A stretch of DNA of 64,000 nt, taken from Sialis fuliginosa (taxonomy: Eukaryota; Arthropoda; Insecta; Megaloptera; Sialidae). Under the pieces are notes generated by a model. The model was not told where the DNA came from and searched no databases. It worked only from the letters and a program-made list of their open reading frames with translations. A program made the position numbers and the translations under genes. Where the stretch lies: assembly GCA_961205875.1 (NCBI GenBank), contig OY540815.1:6386001-6450000 (forward strand), given 5' to 3'. Shown piece by piece: positions 49,336-61,015 of this stretch (its first letter is position 1; the number at the start of each line of letters is the position of its first letter).

Positions 49336-49911
49336 CAGGGGTCAAAACTAGTCAGTAAAATCAGTAAAAGTCAGTTTTTTGTAATCCGGTCAGTTAAAGT
49401 CAGTTTTTTTGGAAAAATGGTCAGTTTTGTCAGTTTTTTGGTTTGGCACTCAAAGTTTTCACATCGGAGCCCTATTTATCGTGTAAAAACTCTATTTGAC
49501 TTCAAAATGACACAATTACTGTGAAAAATATATTCAAATTATAAATAATGTTCTATTTTGTTTACTTATTTGTATTGTTTATTATCAACTTTTAGAAGAT
49601 ATTTTATGACATAATTGTAACGTATGTAAACGTGGACATATAAACATCAAAATCTCACCCTAGCACTGGCTATGCCAAGTTTGGTGAGAAAAATTAATTG
49701 CGATTTTTGTTACTTTTGTTATGAACATAATAAAAAGGTAGTAAGAGTTGGCTATGGGGATGGTGGAGACCAATAATTATAAAAGTATTTTTTTAATACA
49801 TAACACCTACATTTTTTAACTTGGTTCAGATAGTCAGTAAAAGTCAGTATGTTTAGATTTCTGTGTTAGTAAAATCAGTATTTTTGAACAATGAACTTGT
49901 TTTGATCCCTG
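49336..49911. mobile_element. 576-bp DNA element with 6-bp duplication
   Basis: Ends CAGGGGTCAAAACTAG and, inverted, CAGGGATCAAAACAAG. GTTTTG directly flanks both sides (49330-49335, 49912-49917). GTCAGT/AAAATCAGT motifs are repeated many times just inside both ends. The ends look hAT-like but the duplication is 6 bp, not 8. Confidence 0.65.
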
Positions 49912-49937
49912 GTTTTGTAATATCCTCAATAACATTT

Positions 49938-50520
49938 AAAACAATTCGCTATGGCCAGTAACCACTCTGCCACCTAACGGTTAAAACATGAACCCTTCTG
50001 AAGTTCCCAAACAGCGATTTGAATTCAAATTTAGAAACATATTTTTCTATTATTAATATTATTTATTATATATTTATTTATGTAAATGTACTATTAAAAA
50101 AGTCACTGGAAGTAAAGCGTACACAGCAAACATAAATATTTTTATAATTAATTATAATATAATATTTTAATAATTGTAACAACTTATTTTCATAATTTTT
50201 ACATTATAATATTTAAAAATTTCAAATCGCTGTTTGGGAACTTCAGAAGGATTCAAGTTTTATCTGATAAGTGGCAGAGTGGTCTCTGATCATAGCGAAT
50301 AAAAATCTGACAATTTGAATTTAGTTGCATTTGTTTCTCAGGCAAAATTCTCTCTCATAATTTTTACATTATAATATTTAAAAAAATTCAAATCGCTGTT
50401 TGGGAACTTCAGAAGGGTTCAAGTTTTATCCGATAGGTGGCAGAGTGGTCACTGACCATAGTGAATAAGAATCTGAAAATTTGAATTTAATTGCGTTTGT
50501 TTCTAAGGCAAAATTCTCTC
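49938..50520. repeat. Inverted arm plus two direct 165-bp units
   Basis: GAACCCTTCTGAAGTTCCCAAA (about 50000) is inverted against CTGTTTGGGAACTTCAGAAG at 50231 and 50396. The units 50191-50355 and 50356-50520 are direct tandem copies. A further fragment of the GACAATTTGAATTTAGTTG segment lies at 52037. Confidence 0.7.
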
Positions 50521-50720
50521 CAAAAATAATTTAATTCGATGTATTTTTATAGTAGTTATCATGAACGAAAGAAAATTCTATATCCAGACACACGTACAGG
50601 TGTCGTGCAGAAAACAGCGTTTTGAAGTACAATCAGAATCTGCTTTTATCTCGGACACAAATTTTCGACGGTATTACAATACTACCATTTCTTTCAGAAC
50701 GTGTAAGTAAAAAAATTCAT
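50507..50720 (+). repeat. Dispersed repeat, copy 1
   Basis: Shares TAGTAGTTATCATGAACGAA, TCTATATCCAGACACACG and GACGGTATTACAATACTACC with 52310-52500. Class unknown. Confidence 0.55.
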
Positions 50721-51594
50721 GTGATATAGGGTTAGAAATATACGTCACATCTATATATTATTGATTACTTGTATTTTCTCGGAATGAAACAAATCCTAAA
50801 CCACGGAAACAGTTTCCCCTCCCGGTTTAAATCCCAAATCTTGTTATTAATTCCCTACCCCCCCTCCGCACGCCAATCGTATGTCACGTTAGTACGCCAA
50901 TGTCATTTGGGACGAAACTTATTTCAAATCAGCAACGTTTTACAGTTTGACGTAAAATGATCGAAAAAATAGTCACGTGTTCGATATGATCAAAGGAAAA
51001 TAGAAAAACGGTGCTTCTGATATCACCCCAACCCCAAACGTGCGTACTTGATAAATTGATATATGTGGACAAGGGGTTTATATATATATATATTTTTCTT
51101 TCAAATCCCCCGTGTGAGAATTTAGATGTTGAGGGTATATTTTTTTTCGTTTGAGATTACCTATATGAATTCTTGGTTTATATATTTCCATAGTCACATA
51201 TTTTTGAGGGACACGAACGTTACACTAGGGTCTACCAAACCCCTAATTTATTTATTTTTTCTTCATTTTATAAGCTTATGTCAACTATATATTTCCGAAA
51301 AAGTGATAAAAGAAAAATTAATAACTGTATTTATCATATAAGCATTAAAAAAAGCTAATTTTCGCTGATTTTCAACAATTTTTTACCCCCCCCCCCTTTA
51401 TTTTGCCCCTTTGTCGGTAAAAATCTAAACATCAAGACCCAAACACACTCACAGAATATTTAAATGGTCCCATAAAAATAAGAAATTACAAAATATTTTC
51501 TAAATATTAGTTTATATTATGTTTCGACTTTTAATTTGAGTTATACAAAACGACCATTTCACTTAATAACTTCGTAATAAAAAAAAGTACTTAC
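50721..51594. other. Intronic sequence downstream of the Sema2-like exon
   Basis: A TATATATATATA run at 51081 and a poly-C run at 51387. No second semaphorin exon found here. Confidence 0.45.
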
Positions 51595-51646
51595 CTCACA
51601 ATGGGATTGACTGATGTTGCTCAAATTTAGTCGGTAAACACGATCC
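51595..51646 (-). CDS. Sema2a: Internal exon of a class 2 semaphorin (Sema2a-like)
   Basis: On the minus strand a T-rich tract ending in GTTACAG precedes a 52-base exon followed by GTAAGT. Read with a one-base carry-in, the exon encodes DRVYRLNLSNISQSHCE and ends on a codon boundary. From memory, secreted insect semaphorin-2A proteins have a segment of the form LYVGAM-DRVFRxNLxNIS-SxxC at the first blade of the sema beta-propeller. The leading G would complete an AT|G methionine codon from the upstream exon, exactly where the family has Met before Asp-Arg-Val. Class 2 semaphorins are secreted axon-guidance ligands that act through plexin B. I could not find the next exon in either direction, so the flanking introns would span the rest of the window. 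The short length is the main weakness; the combination of both splice sites, phase and peptide is the strength. Confidence 0.75.
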
Positions 51647-52309
51647 CTGTAACAAAAAAACACACCATCATTAGTGAAACTTAGCAACCAACTAACATTT
51701 AAGGATAAAAAAATAACAAAAACAACGAAAGTATCTACAAAACTCTGTACGGACGAAAGCATGTGTCGTTGTACAGAGCTGGCTTTTAATATTTTTCGAG
51801 TGATAAAATAGACTTCAGGCTTAAATCTCAGGGTAAACTAATGTCCGATATTATAAAATATCGGTATGGAGAACCATACATGACTTCCATGTTCTTTAAT
51901 ATCTTTTTAAATAATTTTTAATATATGAAAAAATTCAATGGGATTTGTCAGAAATAAACACACCTTTGTATTATAAATATTAGTTTTCTAATGTCCTACT
52001 GTCAAAAATATAATACACATTCGCAGAATAACTAATTTGACAATTTGAATTTAGTTGTATTTATTTCCAAGGCAACATGAATAACGTATAAATTAGTATT
52101 TAAAATTAAAATTTTGAGGGTGATTTACACCCCATTAATAGTTATTTAGGCACGTACAAAAAATAAAATTTTTATTAAAATTAATGAGATAATACTCGCA
52201 ACGTTCACTTTTTAGACGATTCTAGTTACAAAATTTTGAATATTTCCTAAACCCCCCATCACATTAGCACCAAAATCAATAAGTCTGGAGTACTCACTAA
52301 GACAAACAT
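51647..52309. other. Intronic sequence upstream of the exon
   Basis: The acceptor tract GTTTTTTTGTTACAG (minus strand) begins the region. ATGTCCGATATTATAAA at 51840 resembles the terminus of the 332-bp TTA MITE family as a relic. Nothing else. Confidence 0.4.
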
Positions 52310-52500
52310 TTTCCCCAAAATAATTCAAATCGGTGCATTTTACAGTAGTTATCGTGAACGAAAAAAATTCTACATCCTGACACACAGACGCACGCACAGC
52401 CGCCATGCGGAAATTAACTTTTCATTACGTTTTGAATGTAGTACAATTTTTGACGGTATTACAATACTTCCTTTTCCTTCAAAACATGGAAGTAAAAAAT
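52310..52500 (+). repeat. Dispersed repeat, copy 2
   Basis: Homologous to 50507-50720, with CAGTAGTTATCGTGAACGAA and TTTTGACGGTATTACAATAC. Confidence 0.55.
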
Positions 52501-52628
52501 TGGTTTAGTTTAAAAACAAATCAAACGCTTTTTGTATCAAACAGTGGCATAACCAAATTTTTTTTGAGGGGAGAGGACAAAATATAAAAATAAAAGGAAA
52601 TTTTACTGTATATCATATACTGATTTTA

Positions 52629-53115
52629 GTCCTAGGTTCCGGCTTTAAATTTTGAAATAAAAAATACTCCTCTGAAACTTCGTGAGTGGGTTCATTTTGG
52701 CGTAACCTACAACTTTTTTATCTTCGAAAATTCTGAGAATTGGGGCGTTTTTGATGTGACATGCGTTATACATGTTTAGGGCGTAGGTCAGGGCAAAAGA
52801 CCCTTAATTTTTGTAGGTCAGTATAACCATAACATTTTACTATTATTTATCTAGCAATTGTGCAAACATCAGCCAGTTATTTATAAATTACATAACATCA
52901 TGAATTTGACATGTTGAGGGTGTAGGTCTCGCTTAATGCCCCAATATTTTTGTAGGTCAATATATTTCTCGATGTTTGCATTATATTAATCGTAAATTTC
53001 CTATAAACGCCCCAATTCTCAGATAAAAAAGTTGTAGGTTACGCCAAAATGAATCCACTCACGAAGTTTCAGAGGAGTATTTTTTATTTCAAAATTTAAA
53101 GCCGGAACCGAGGAC
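52629..53115. mobile_element. 487-bp element with about 115-bp TIRs
   Basis: The left arm from GTCCTAGGTTCCGGC and the inverted right arm from GTCCTCGGTTCCGGC match for about 115 bp. The match runs through ACTTCGTGAGTGG and AACCTACAACTTTTTTATC, with one 10-base insertion in the left arm. TA flanks (52627-52628, 53116-53117). TGTAGGTC motifs recur inside. Tc1/mariner-type by TA only. Confidence 0.75.
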
Positions 53116-53117
53116 TA

Positions 53118-53741
53118 TTTATTTTTAATAATACATATTTCAGTAACTAGAAATAACCGCGGAAGCCTGAAAGTTAGTGTGTACATATTTATATTTCTCC
53201 AAGCCGGCCCGTTTGTGCTTTCCTCTAACCACTTTATCCGGTGTAACTGTTGAAAGTGGGTTGAGGGGGTAGGACGGGAAGGTACTACTGTATTAATGTG
53301 ATTGGAGTTGGCACAACTCCAACAGCTACTTCTTTGCCCGCGCGTTATTAAAACTAATCTGAATGCGGGAAGCGGTAAGTATTTATACAGAATTAAGAAG
53401 TAGTCGGCTTGTTTTAATTTTATTATCAGTACGTTTAGCGCTTATATTAATTGTAATGTGTTCCTGCATATATCACGAACATACTTTTTTTGACATAGTG
53501 TATTTTTTCGGTATTAGTTTTTGGTGTTGGTTGCACAAGAGACGAGAGTTACGTAAGTTTTGTCTCGTATTGGTATCGAATTTTACAAATAAGTCTTGTA
53601 CAAAATTAAACCTGTCTCGTTGACAGATAAAAATCTTCATCTCGTGTGAATTTTTTCAATTTTACCTCTGTCTCAACCTCTCGAAACAGAGACCAAGATT
53701 AGATCAAGGAAATTATCTTCTCGTCGTGCAGCCCTAGTTTA
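53118..53741. other. Unassigned; possible solo hAT end
   Basis: The block ending GAGAAG...CTCGTCGTGCAGCCCTAG near 53735 has the form of a hAT right terminus (inverted CTAGGGCTGCACGACGAG), but no left partner was found. An 86-codon frame at 53363 is hydrophobic and without support. Confidence 0.3.
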
Positions 53742-54110
53742 GAATACTAATACATATATAAAAATGAATGTTTGTATGTATGACGTTTGTTGACTCGAGA
53801 ATTACTGAACCGATTTCAATTCTGTTTTCATTAATAGATAATTTTTCTGTGCATCTTCGTGGCTATTAATATTTTATGAAAACCTAAGATTTAACATCAA
53901 AAAACTAAAAAATCTTTATCAAGTCGTGTTTTGTTTCCATGGTGTAACAACATACAACTGTTATTTATATAAAAACATCACAGAAACATAGTAACCATGG
54001 AAATTCTATAATTTATGATTTCAATTTTTTATTAATTTAGGTCACTATGATCACGTCATTCACTTCCAAGAAAAGTAAAATATCGAAATTGGTTATGATT
54101 GTTGCTAACC
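53742..54110 (+). mobile_element. Helitron-like relic with small nested hairpin
   Basis: Begins ACTAATACATATATAAAAAT and has ACTGAACCGATTTCAATTCT. Within it TTTCCATGGTGTAACAAC and GTAACCATGGAAA (53934-54002) are inverted, a likely MITE of about 70 bp. Confidence 0.35.
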
Positions 54111-54119
54111 TATTTATTT

Positions 54120-54300
54120 ATTTTGATTTTCATAGGCTCAATAACTACTGAACGGATTTTATTCCGGTTTTCACTAATGGATAGTATTTCACGAGGAAGG
54201 TTTTGGTATAATTTGTGGATATTTACCCGGGTAATGCGTTAGTAATTTATAAAAATTATTTTTTAATTCTGTTGAATTTTATTAATGAAATTATGAGACA
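54120..54300 (+). mobile_element. Fragment of Helitron-like family 3
   Basis: ACGGATTTTATTCCGGTTTT and CACTAATGGATAG followed by TTTCACGA match the start of 61016-61825. Confidence 0.45.
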
Positions 54301-54794
54301 GATATATCTTATTTCTTCGAATATAAATTAATTGAAGAAATCATTTTATAATTAATACCAAACATTATAACACTGATCACATAAAACGTTTTGCTACCAC
54401 TGATATAATAAACTACACAACTAATTATCCATAAAGTATTATTTCAATACAAATATCAATCAATCTAACTGACAATTAACGACACGTTCTGGATATAGTC
54501 TGTCCTGACATGTATGTAGAGCAGTTTAAATTTCATTAATATAAATTACACTTCAATTTTTCACTTGAAACAAACGGCAACTGTGATATTTACATTATTA
54601 CATAATAATTACAATCGATATTATTATAAATGACGGGTATTTTGTATATATTATATTAATGTTTTCATTTGTCCAAGAGGATTTTTGTCGTATTTTAAAA
54701 GTTAATTAAGTGTAATTTTACTATATTAAAGTACATTTTTCTTTCTCTGTTTAACTATACTTATGATGAATCTTGGTTACTGGTTTTCAGTTGT

Positions 54795-54922
54795 GTCGTT
54801 TTGGTCGTATTATCGACCAACGTTTCGTAGAATATTACAATGAACGTTATTAGAGCTGTTGAAAATGTCCACAGTGGTTGAGTTCGACCAAAAGTTGACT
54901 TACACCCAGAAGCCAGAATATA
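54795..54922. repeat. Degenerate copy of the GACGAAACG hairpin repeat
   Basis: TTATCGACCAACGTTTCGTA, AATGTCCACAGTGG and CTTACACCCAGAAGCCAGAA correspond in order to blocks of 5823-6016. Confidence 0.5.
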
Positions 54923-55094
54923 TATAATGTAGGATAAGTACTTACAAACAGACTTATGGATTTAATTGACAAATGAAAATATTGAATGTTTTTTTTTAAT
55001 TTATTGGTAATTGATTGATCAAAGTCAATTAAACAAAATTGATATGGTATTGATTAATTAGATTAACCTCGTTGAACTGGATTATTATAATTAT

Positions 55095-55760
55095 AATTAG
55101 AACAGATGACAAAAACCGAATACACTTGAGGCGGCAGACCCAATTAGAATTTTGAAAAAATTCATTTTATCTTTGCATTTTCTCAAAGTAGAATATTTCA
55201 AAAGTATTCTCTGAAAATTTCAGACAAATGTCCTGTCCGTAGACGCTTCAGTGTAAGTTCCAAAATAATTTTTTTATCTGCATGCAAATCGTACACAAAT
55301 TTTAAACGCGTTTTTCTCGAAACCATGTTTTCGAAGTCGGTGATCACTGTAACTTGAGAACAACGGCTTTACCGATCCGGTTTGAAATTTTTCTCACTTA
55401 TTCTATACATAATTGTCCTCTGGATGGACGAAGGATTTTTTTTGGACGATTATTATTTTTTTTATAGCCGAAATTGCGAGTGAAATTTTTAGTCGAATAA
55501 AGAACTTTGACTTTCAATATCCGGAGCATTATGTCATTATCTAATGATCCTTTTTTTTATTTCAGATGATTTAGTGACAAGCAGCAGTGATCACGGCAAA
55601 ACACTTTTTTTTGGACCCCTCCCAAATTTGCTGTATCCCACTTATTTTTTAATATTTTTCCATAAAAAAATTACAATATTTTCTGTAAATACCTATCTTT
55701 CATGAGAAAAAACATTTGTTATTAATTATTTTAATGCGTGACCAAAAAAAAAATCCTAAA
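55095..55760 (+). repeat. Long dispersed repeat, copy 1
   Basis: Closely similar to 59513-60150. Shared blocks include GGCAGACCCAAT, TATTCTCTGAAAATTTCAGA, TATCTGCATGCAAATCGTA and CAGCAGTGATCACGGCAAAA. The other copy has small indels. No inverted ends or coding frame conserved in both. Confidence 0.65.
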
Positions 55761-56535
55761 AAAGAACTTTTTTGGAAGTCCCAACTAGGTCTACCCCCTT
55801 AATCTCAAAAAACAAATTAACAAAATTTTGTTGGTAACCCATTTTCCCTTTCCTCGCAACAATAGCTTAAAATTGTATTTTTATACCAAACTATTAACTC
55901 AGCTTTTTAGGTTAAACGGTTCAGTTGTTAGAAAGTAAGAAAGCTGTAACAGACAGACAGACGGAAAATTCCATTTTCTCTATTTCGATACGGAATACGT
56001 TTTGAAAAAAATAAACCGCGAATGGATTTTATTAGAAACTTACATCTCATGTAAAAATTAATGGACTCTTGCTGCGTTGCTATATTATTGACAATTACAT
56101 AAATAAATTGAAAATTCTATAACACAAAATACATAATTCTGCATAATACGTGTTTACCTCCCACATTCATTTACAAATATCCTAAACAATTTCCCAAAGG
56201 AATCGGAAGGGTACCTCGATGTTTATCTAATAATTACACACACACACACACACATACAATTAGTACCGCTTATTTACCGTTCCGACGTGAATGTGAAAAC
56301 GTAATAATTATTATTATTATTAATTATTATAACGTTTACTTGCTGAAATTGGTGTCGACATATTATGGCGGAAATTGTATCTCATTGATATTTTTGATAT
56401 AATTTCCATATTTAATACCGACGTTTAATTATTCGATTTTATACAAAAACAAAGTACATTATAATTGATCTTTTTGTAAAAAATGTTTTATACTTACCAG
56501 AAACAAAATATACCTAAAACAAATAAATATTTGGT
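55761..56535. other. Unassigned; CA microsatellite
   Basis: (CA)n at 56235-56254 and a CAGACAGACAGACGG tract at 55953. Nothing else. Confidence 0.45.
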
Positions 56536-56885
56536 ACTAGCTGTACTTGCGGTTTCATTCGCGTGGACTACGGAATTATTGTTTAGGATTTTTGAAAAAT
56601 ATAGTTGAACTATTTTAGATCATTTTATTCTACACAATTCTTTACTACATTATATTGTTCAAGAGCGCGTTGGAGGTAATCTTTTTTGCGTCTTAATTTA
56701 TTATTATCGTCACTGCTTCCTTCTGTTACCTAACGTAACAAAATATATACTAAAACCTGGACAAAGAACATAAGTATCTATGAATTAAAAAAAACACGTA
56801 AATCGGATAAGTGGTTCTCGAGTGATAAGCGCACTAACGGACAGACAGACAAACAGAGAGACGTTGCGTTTAATTATATATAGAT
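56536..56885 (+). mobile_element. Helitron-like repeat, family 2 copy C
   Basis: Begins ACTAGCTGTACTTGCGGTTT and ends with TAAGTGGTTCTCGAGTGATA and GACAGACAGACAAACAGAGA. It shares GTGGACTACGGAATTATTG with the 41825 copy. Confidence 0.55.
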
Positions 56886-57530
56886 ATACATGCAAGTAAA
56901 CATCAATAATAAACTTATGTGGCCACCACAGGACTTTTTTCTATACATTCATGCTATACAAAAACGAATATCTAAAAGTTGAAAATGATTCCATCTTCTT
57001 TAAGATAATTAAATCTCTACAATTTTTATTGAAATTTTTCTTTATTGGATGGATACTTACATCAAATTTTGAATTTGAAAAATATCGGCCATATAATATA
57101 TACCTAGCTGTAAAAATATAAAAATAGTACATACAAAAAAAAAAATAATTAAATAACTTCACTTACATATCTGCCGTCATAAATTTTAGAGTAACATATT
57201 ACACATATGTCGTTCATAAATAAAGCAAACAGTGTTATAAACTTCTTAAACTAACGTGCTTTATTAAAAACCAACATTTAAACATTACAATTTATAACCG
57301 TGGTGTAATTTATTAGTTTTTACAATTCATAACGCATTTAGATTATTAATCTACAAACCCAATAAAGTACTTTTGCTGTGTGTTCGTTAACTGTACGCTT
57401 TGCGTTATATCACAAGCGTGTCTGGTGGATAAAAATGTTATTAATAGTTGAGTGTCACGGCTGGCTTAACCGTTTCTTTCGGAGTTATATTCTTCTACGT
57501 AGTGCACAATGTTTAAACCTTATCTTCGAT
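56886..57530. other. No gene recognised
   Basis: AT-rich; a 73-codon minus frame at 56941 has no motif. Confidence 0.4.
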
Positions 57531-57648
57531 CAGAGCTGTACTTAGACATTTTGAGACCTAAGAAGCAAATTTTAACACATAACGCACCACTGTCTTTCAC
57601 GAAGTCCCTAGTTAGTGCCACATGCGCCTGTTTATAAGTACGGCTCTG
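57531..57648. mobile_element. 118-bp hAT-like MITE
   Basis: Ends CAGAGCTGTACTTAGAC and, inverted, CAGAGCCGTACTTATAA. The 8-bp flanks TCTTCGAT and TCTCCAAA agree at only 5 positions, so the duplication is decayed or absent. Confidence 0.5.
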
Positions 57649-57742
57649 TCTCCAAAGAAGAAATAGAAAAATGCGTTAATACACAAAATATTATTTTTTA
57701 TATCAGATACCCACATATTCGTTTTTATTAAGTTATATTTTA

Positions 57743-58046
57743 CTAGTGGACTCGTCCCGAATTTCGCATATTTCACCCCCTGTCACGTATGAAGGGTTGT
57801 AATTGTTATTTTAGCTAACCCGGCAAACGTTGTACTGCCCAAAAATAATTTGTTTAAAAATTAAACCATAAATACACATTTTCGTAAATATCTCGACCCC
57901 AGCGCCACCCACCGGGTTCAAAAAAAATATAAACCTAACGGAGAACCAAACAAACATATGGTGTGAATATGGCTTCGATACGTCCAGTGTTTTAGGCCTG
58001 ATGAGAACACATACATACATACGCATCAACGTTTTTATATATTAAG
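57743..58046 (+). mobile_element. Helitron-like repeat, family 4
   Basis: Begins ACTAGTGGACTCGTCCCGAA and has CCCCTGTCACGTATGAAGGG (module shared with 20670-20997) and AACCCGGCAAACGTTGTACT. It ends TTTTTATATATTAAGTGAC. No TIRs. Confidence 0.45.
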
Positions 58047-58811
58047 TGACACAATTTTATATTTTGATTGAAATCAGGATAATGGTGGTGTGGTACAGGA
58101 CAATAATTGAAATAATATGAAGCACATTTTGTATTTTATGTGTGGTTTAAAATGTGTTAATGTTTCATATGAGTAAATTTCTTTTGTTTGATTTGACTTT
58201 GAAAGCAATTAATTTTTGGTTTGTGATTTAAGAGGTTACATCTAATGTATTAACTAATTTTTGAGAATTTTTTTAATTGGTCTAAATGATGTATAAACAA
58301 CTTAAATTTTATTTTTTATGAACGAACGAAATAACCTAGATGGTGAAAGTGGTGAAAAATGAGTCATATTGAGTATATGGTAATGTAAAGGGGCACCGTA
58401 ATTCGGTCTCAAGCCAAAACAGAAACAAAATAAGCAATCGAAAACCGCCAAACCGACATAGTCACGAAAAGAAGTCGGAACTAACGTCGACGTTTGCATG
58501 TAGTAAAACAGTTTTCAAACTTTAAACTCATTTTTACCGAAACCACGTTTTTAAAAACTGCAGAAAACGTATCTTGGCCATTTTTCATCCGATCGACTTG
58601 AAATTTTAACTGTAACTTTTAAGATAGATTTTACATCGCAGTACACACGATTTTTACGATTGGTTAACAATTACGGTTTTTATAAACAATGTAAGGTCGT
58701 TTTTTTCGTCAAACACGCGATTTTTTGTTCAAAGTGATACAAAATTTGCAAAAATCGGTATTTTTTAATAATCGTGTGTACTTCGATGGGAAAACTCATC
58801 TAAATAACGAG
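58047..58811. other. No gene recognised
   Basis: Nothing recognisable apart from AT-rich sequence and a 65-codon minus frame without motif. Confidence 0.4.
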
Positions 58812-59050
58812 AATGTTCTGGATGTTGATCCATGGAAGTTCTGTTTACTATAATGGAGTACATAACAAAAAAGATGCACTCATTGTAGCAAAGCTAAAGT
58901 CACCATTTTGTTTTATATTTCATTTAAAACAATTTTGTTGTATGTATTGAGACATGTACAATAAATCCTCCAAATTTCATTTAATTGCTTTTATTATTAT
59001 TCTAAACAAAAAATCATAAAAAAGTATCATTATCCGAAGTGAAAATTGCA
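58812..59050 (+). repeat. Dispersed repeat, plus copy
   Basis: Homologous to 7610-8020 in reverse orientation (GTTCTGGATGTTGATCCATG, CCTCCAAATTTCATTTAATT). Confidence 0.55.
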
Positions 59051-59512
59051 TTCATAACTCGAAAATGATAATTTTGTTGGTTGATACGTGAGTGCATAAC
59101 AGTGTCCAATTTCGGGTATAAGATTTCATTGAACTTTGGTTTAAGTGGGGTGACTCAAATATAGGGTTAATAAATATACTTTCACAAGAAGAGAGGTCAG
59201 GGGACGAGGGAGATCACAAGCCAATTCAATTTAATGATATCTGAATATATTTTATGTATATACTGTATGCTTGGTTAGAAATAACATATGCCACTCAGCG
59301 TCCTACTTGTAAATTTTTCAAGATGAAGGAAGACATGTGATGTGAATATTTAATTTGTTTCTTCCTCAAATAACCCAGGCTCAGCCATGTATGCGAGCTC
59401 CCTAATTCTATATCAATATATATAGGCTGGGCTGACATAATTTATTCAGTAAAATTTTCGAACTTAAACCTGCTTCGATTTTCTCATTAATACTACCTAA
59501 AATAACTATTAA

Positions 59513-60150
59513 GAGGGCAGACCCAATAAAAATTTTGAAAAAATCCATTTTTTTGCATTTTCTCAAAATAGAATATTTCAAAAGTATTCTCTGAAAATTT
59601 CAGACAAATGTCCTGTCCATAGACGATTCAGTGTAAATAAAATAAATTTTTTATCTGCATGCAAATCGTACTCAAAACTTTAAACGCGTTTTTCTCGAAG
59701 TCATCTGAGAACAACTTTGCCGATCGGTTTGAAATTTTTTTCACTTATTCTATTCATAATTGTCCTCCGGATGAAAAAGGATTTTTTTTGGACGATTATT
59801 ATTTTTTTATAGCCGAAAATGCGAGTGAAATTTTAGTCGAATAAAGAACTTTGACTTTCAATATTCGCCATTTTGTGAAAATTCAAAATTTTCAAATCCC
59901 TTCGTCCATCCGGAGCATTATGTCATTTACTAATGATCCCTTTTTTTATTTTTTTTTATTTCAGATGATCTAGTGACGAGCAGCAGTGATCACGGCAAAA
60001 CACTTTTTTTGGACCCCTCCCAAATTTGCTGTATCCCACTTATTTTTTAATATTTTGCCATAAAAAAATAATAATATTTTCTTTAAATACATATCTTTCA
60101 TGTTCTTAATTCATTGTTCTTAATTATTTTAATGCGTGGCCAAAAAAATC
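59513..60150 (+). repeat. Long dispersed repeat, copy 2
   Basis: Partner of 55095-55760. It keeps an extra CAAATCCCTTCGTCCATCCG segment (59895) missing from the first copy. Confidence 0.65.
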
Positions 60151-61015
60151 CTAAAAACGAGACAGACTTAAATCCTGACGGGACAACATTGTTGATAATT
60201 GATGAAGTATATAAAAATTTGCCCGAGAACGAGACGAGACTTAACTAATTCTAATCTTATTTTGATAAGCGACGAAACGTTGGCAAAGAATATGATTTGT
60301 ATTACCCTTACTTATTAGTATTCAAGAAATATATTTTTGCAAGCCTGATATCTCTTATTAGCGTAATTTTACATAACGGAATATATTTTTTCTGCCACAT
60401 AGAAAGATGAGGGTCATTTGGAATTCCGTCCATGAATTCTGTTTTTTAAATATTTCTTGTCTTGTGATCGCGCGTTCGCTAAAAACGTCGCAGCTAATTT
60501 TATTATGTTTGATTTTTACCAACATTTTTCAAACATTCTCTCGAGCTTTAATTTTTTTTTTATTTAACTCGTGCGGTTTTAAAATCACGAATTTTATTTG
60601 ATTTTTTCCACAAAATTTTTATTACGGTAATGAATGTAATATATTCAATTATGACTTTCATACGAGTACATTTTTCATAAAATAATAAAATTATGGTACT
60701 CGTATCATCTGGTTTATAACTATTCGCTCTTTTGAATTTTTGATATTATAAATTCTTCACAGTTTTCTATATTTCTCTTTAGATTTGCAAATAATATCAA
60801 GATATAATATATTCGTTTTGCAGTGGTGGACTAAGGAAGAGCGATACCCAATGCACCTAAAAACATATATACATTTTAAAATGAATTCTGTTTATAAAAT
60901 AGTTTTTTTCGATTGTTCATTAATTAATCGCATTGGTTATATTATTTACTGAATCCCAGACACAGAAAAATACATATAATTCATATATTATAATAGCAAT
61001 ATCAATCGATTTATC
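60151..61015. other. Unassigned
   Basis: GCGACGAAACGTTGGC at 60269 echoes the hairpin repeat of 5823-6016. Otherwise nothing. Confidence 0.4.

Noticed and set aside
53363-53623. 86-codon plus-strand frame with hydrophobic residues
   Set aside because: No promoter, no splice support and no homology; a GTAAGT directly after its first codons argues against a continuous frame.
57140-57200. Candidate upstream Sema2 exon ending AT|GTAAGT at 57165
   Set aside because: The preceding minus-strand codons do not give the expected LYVGA-type residues and include stops.
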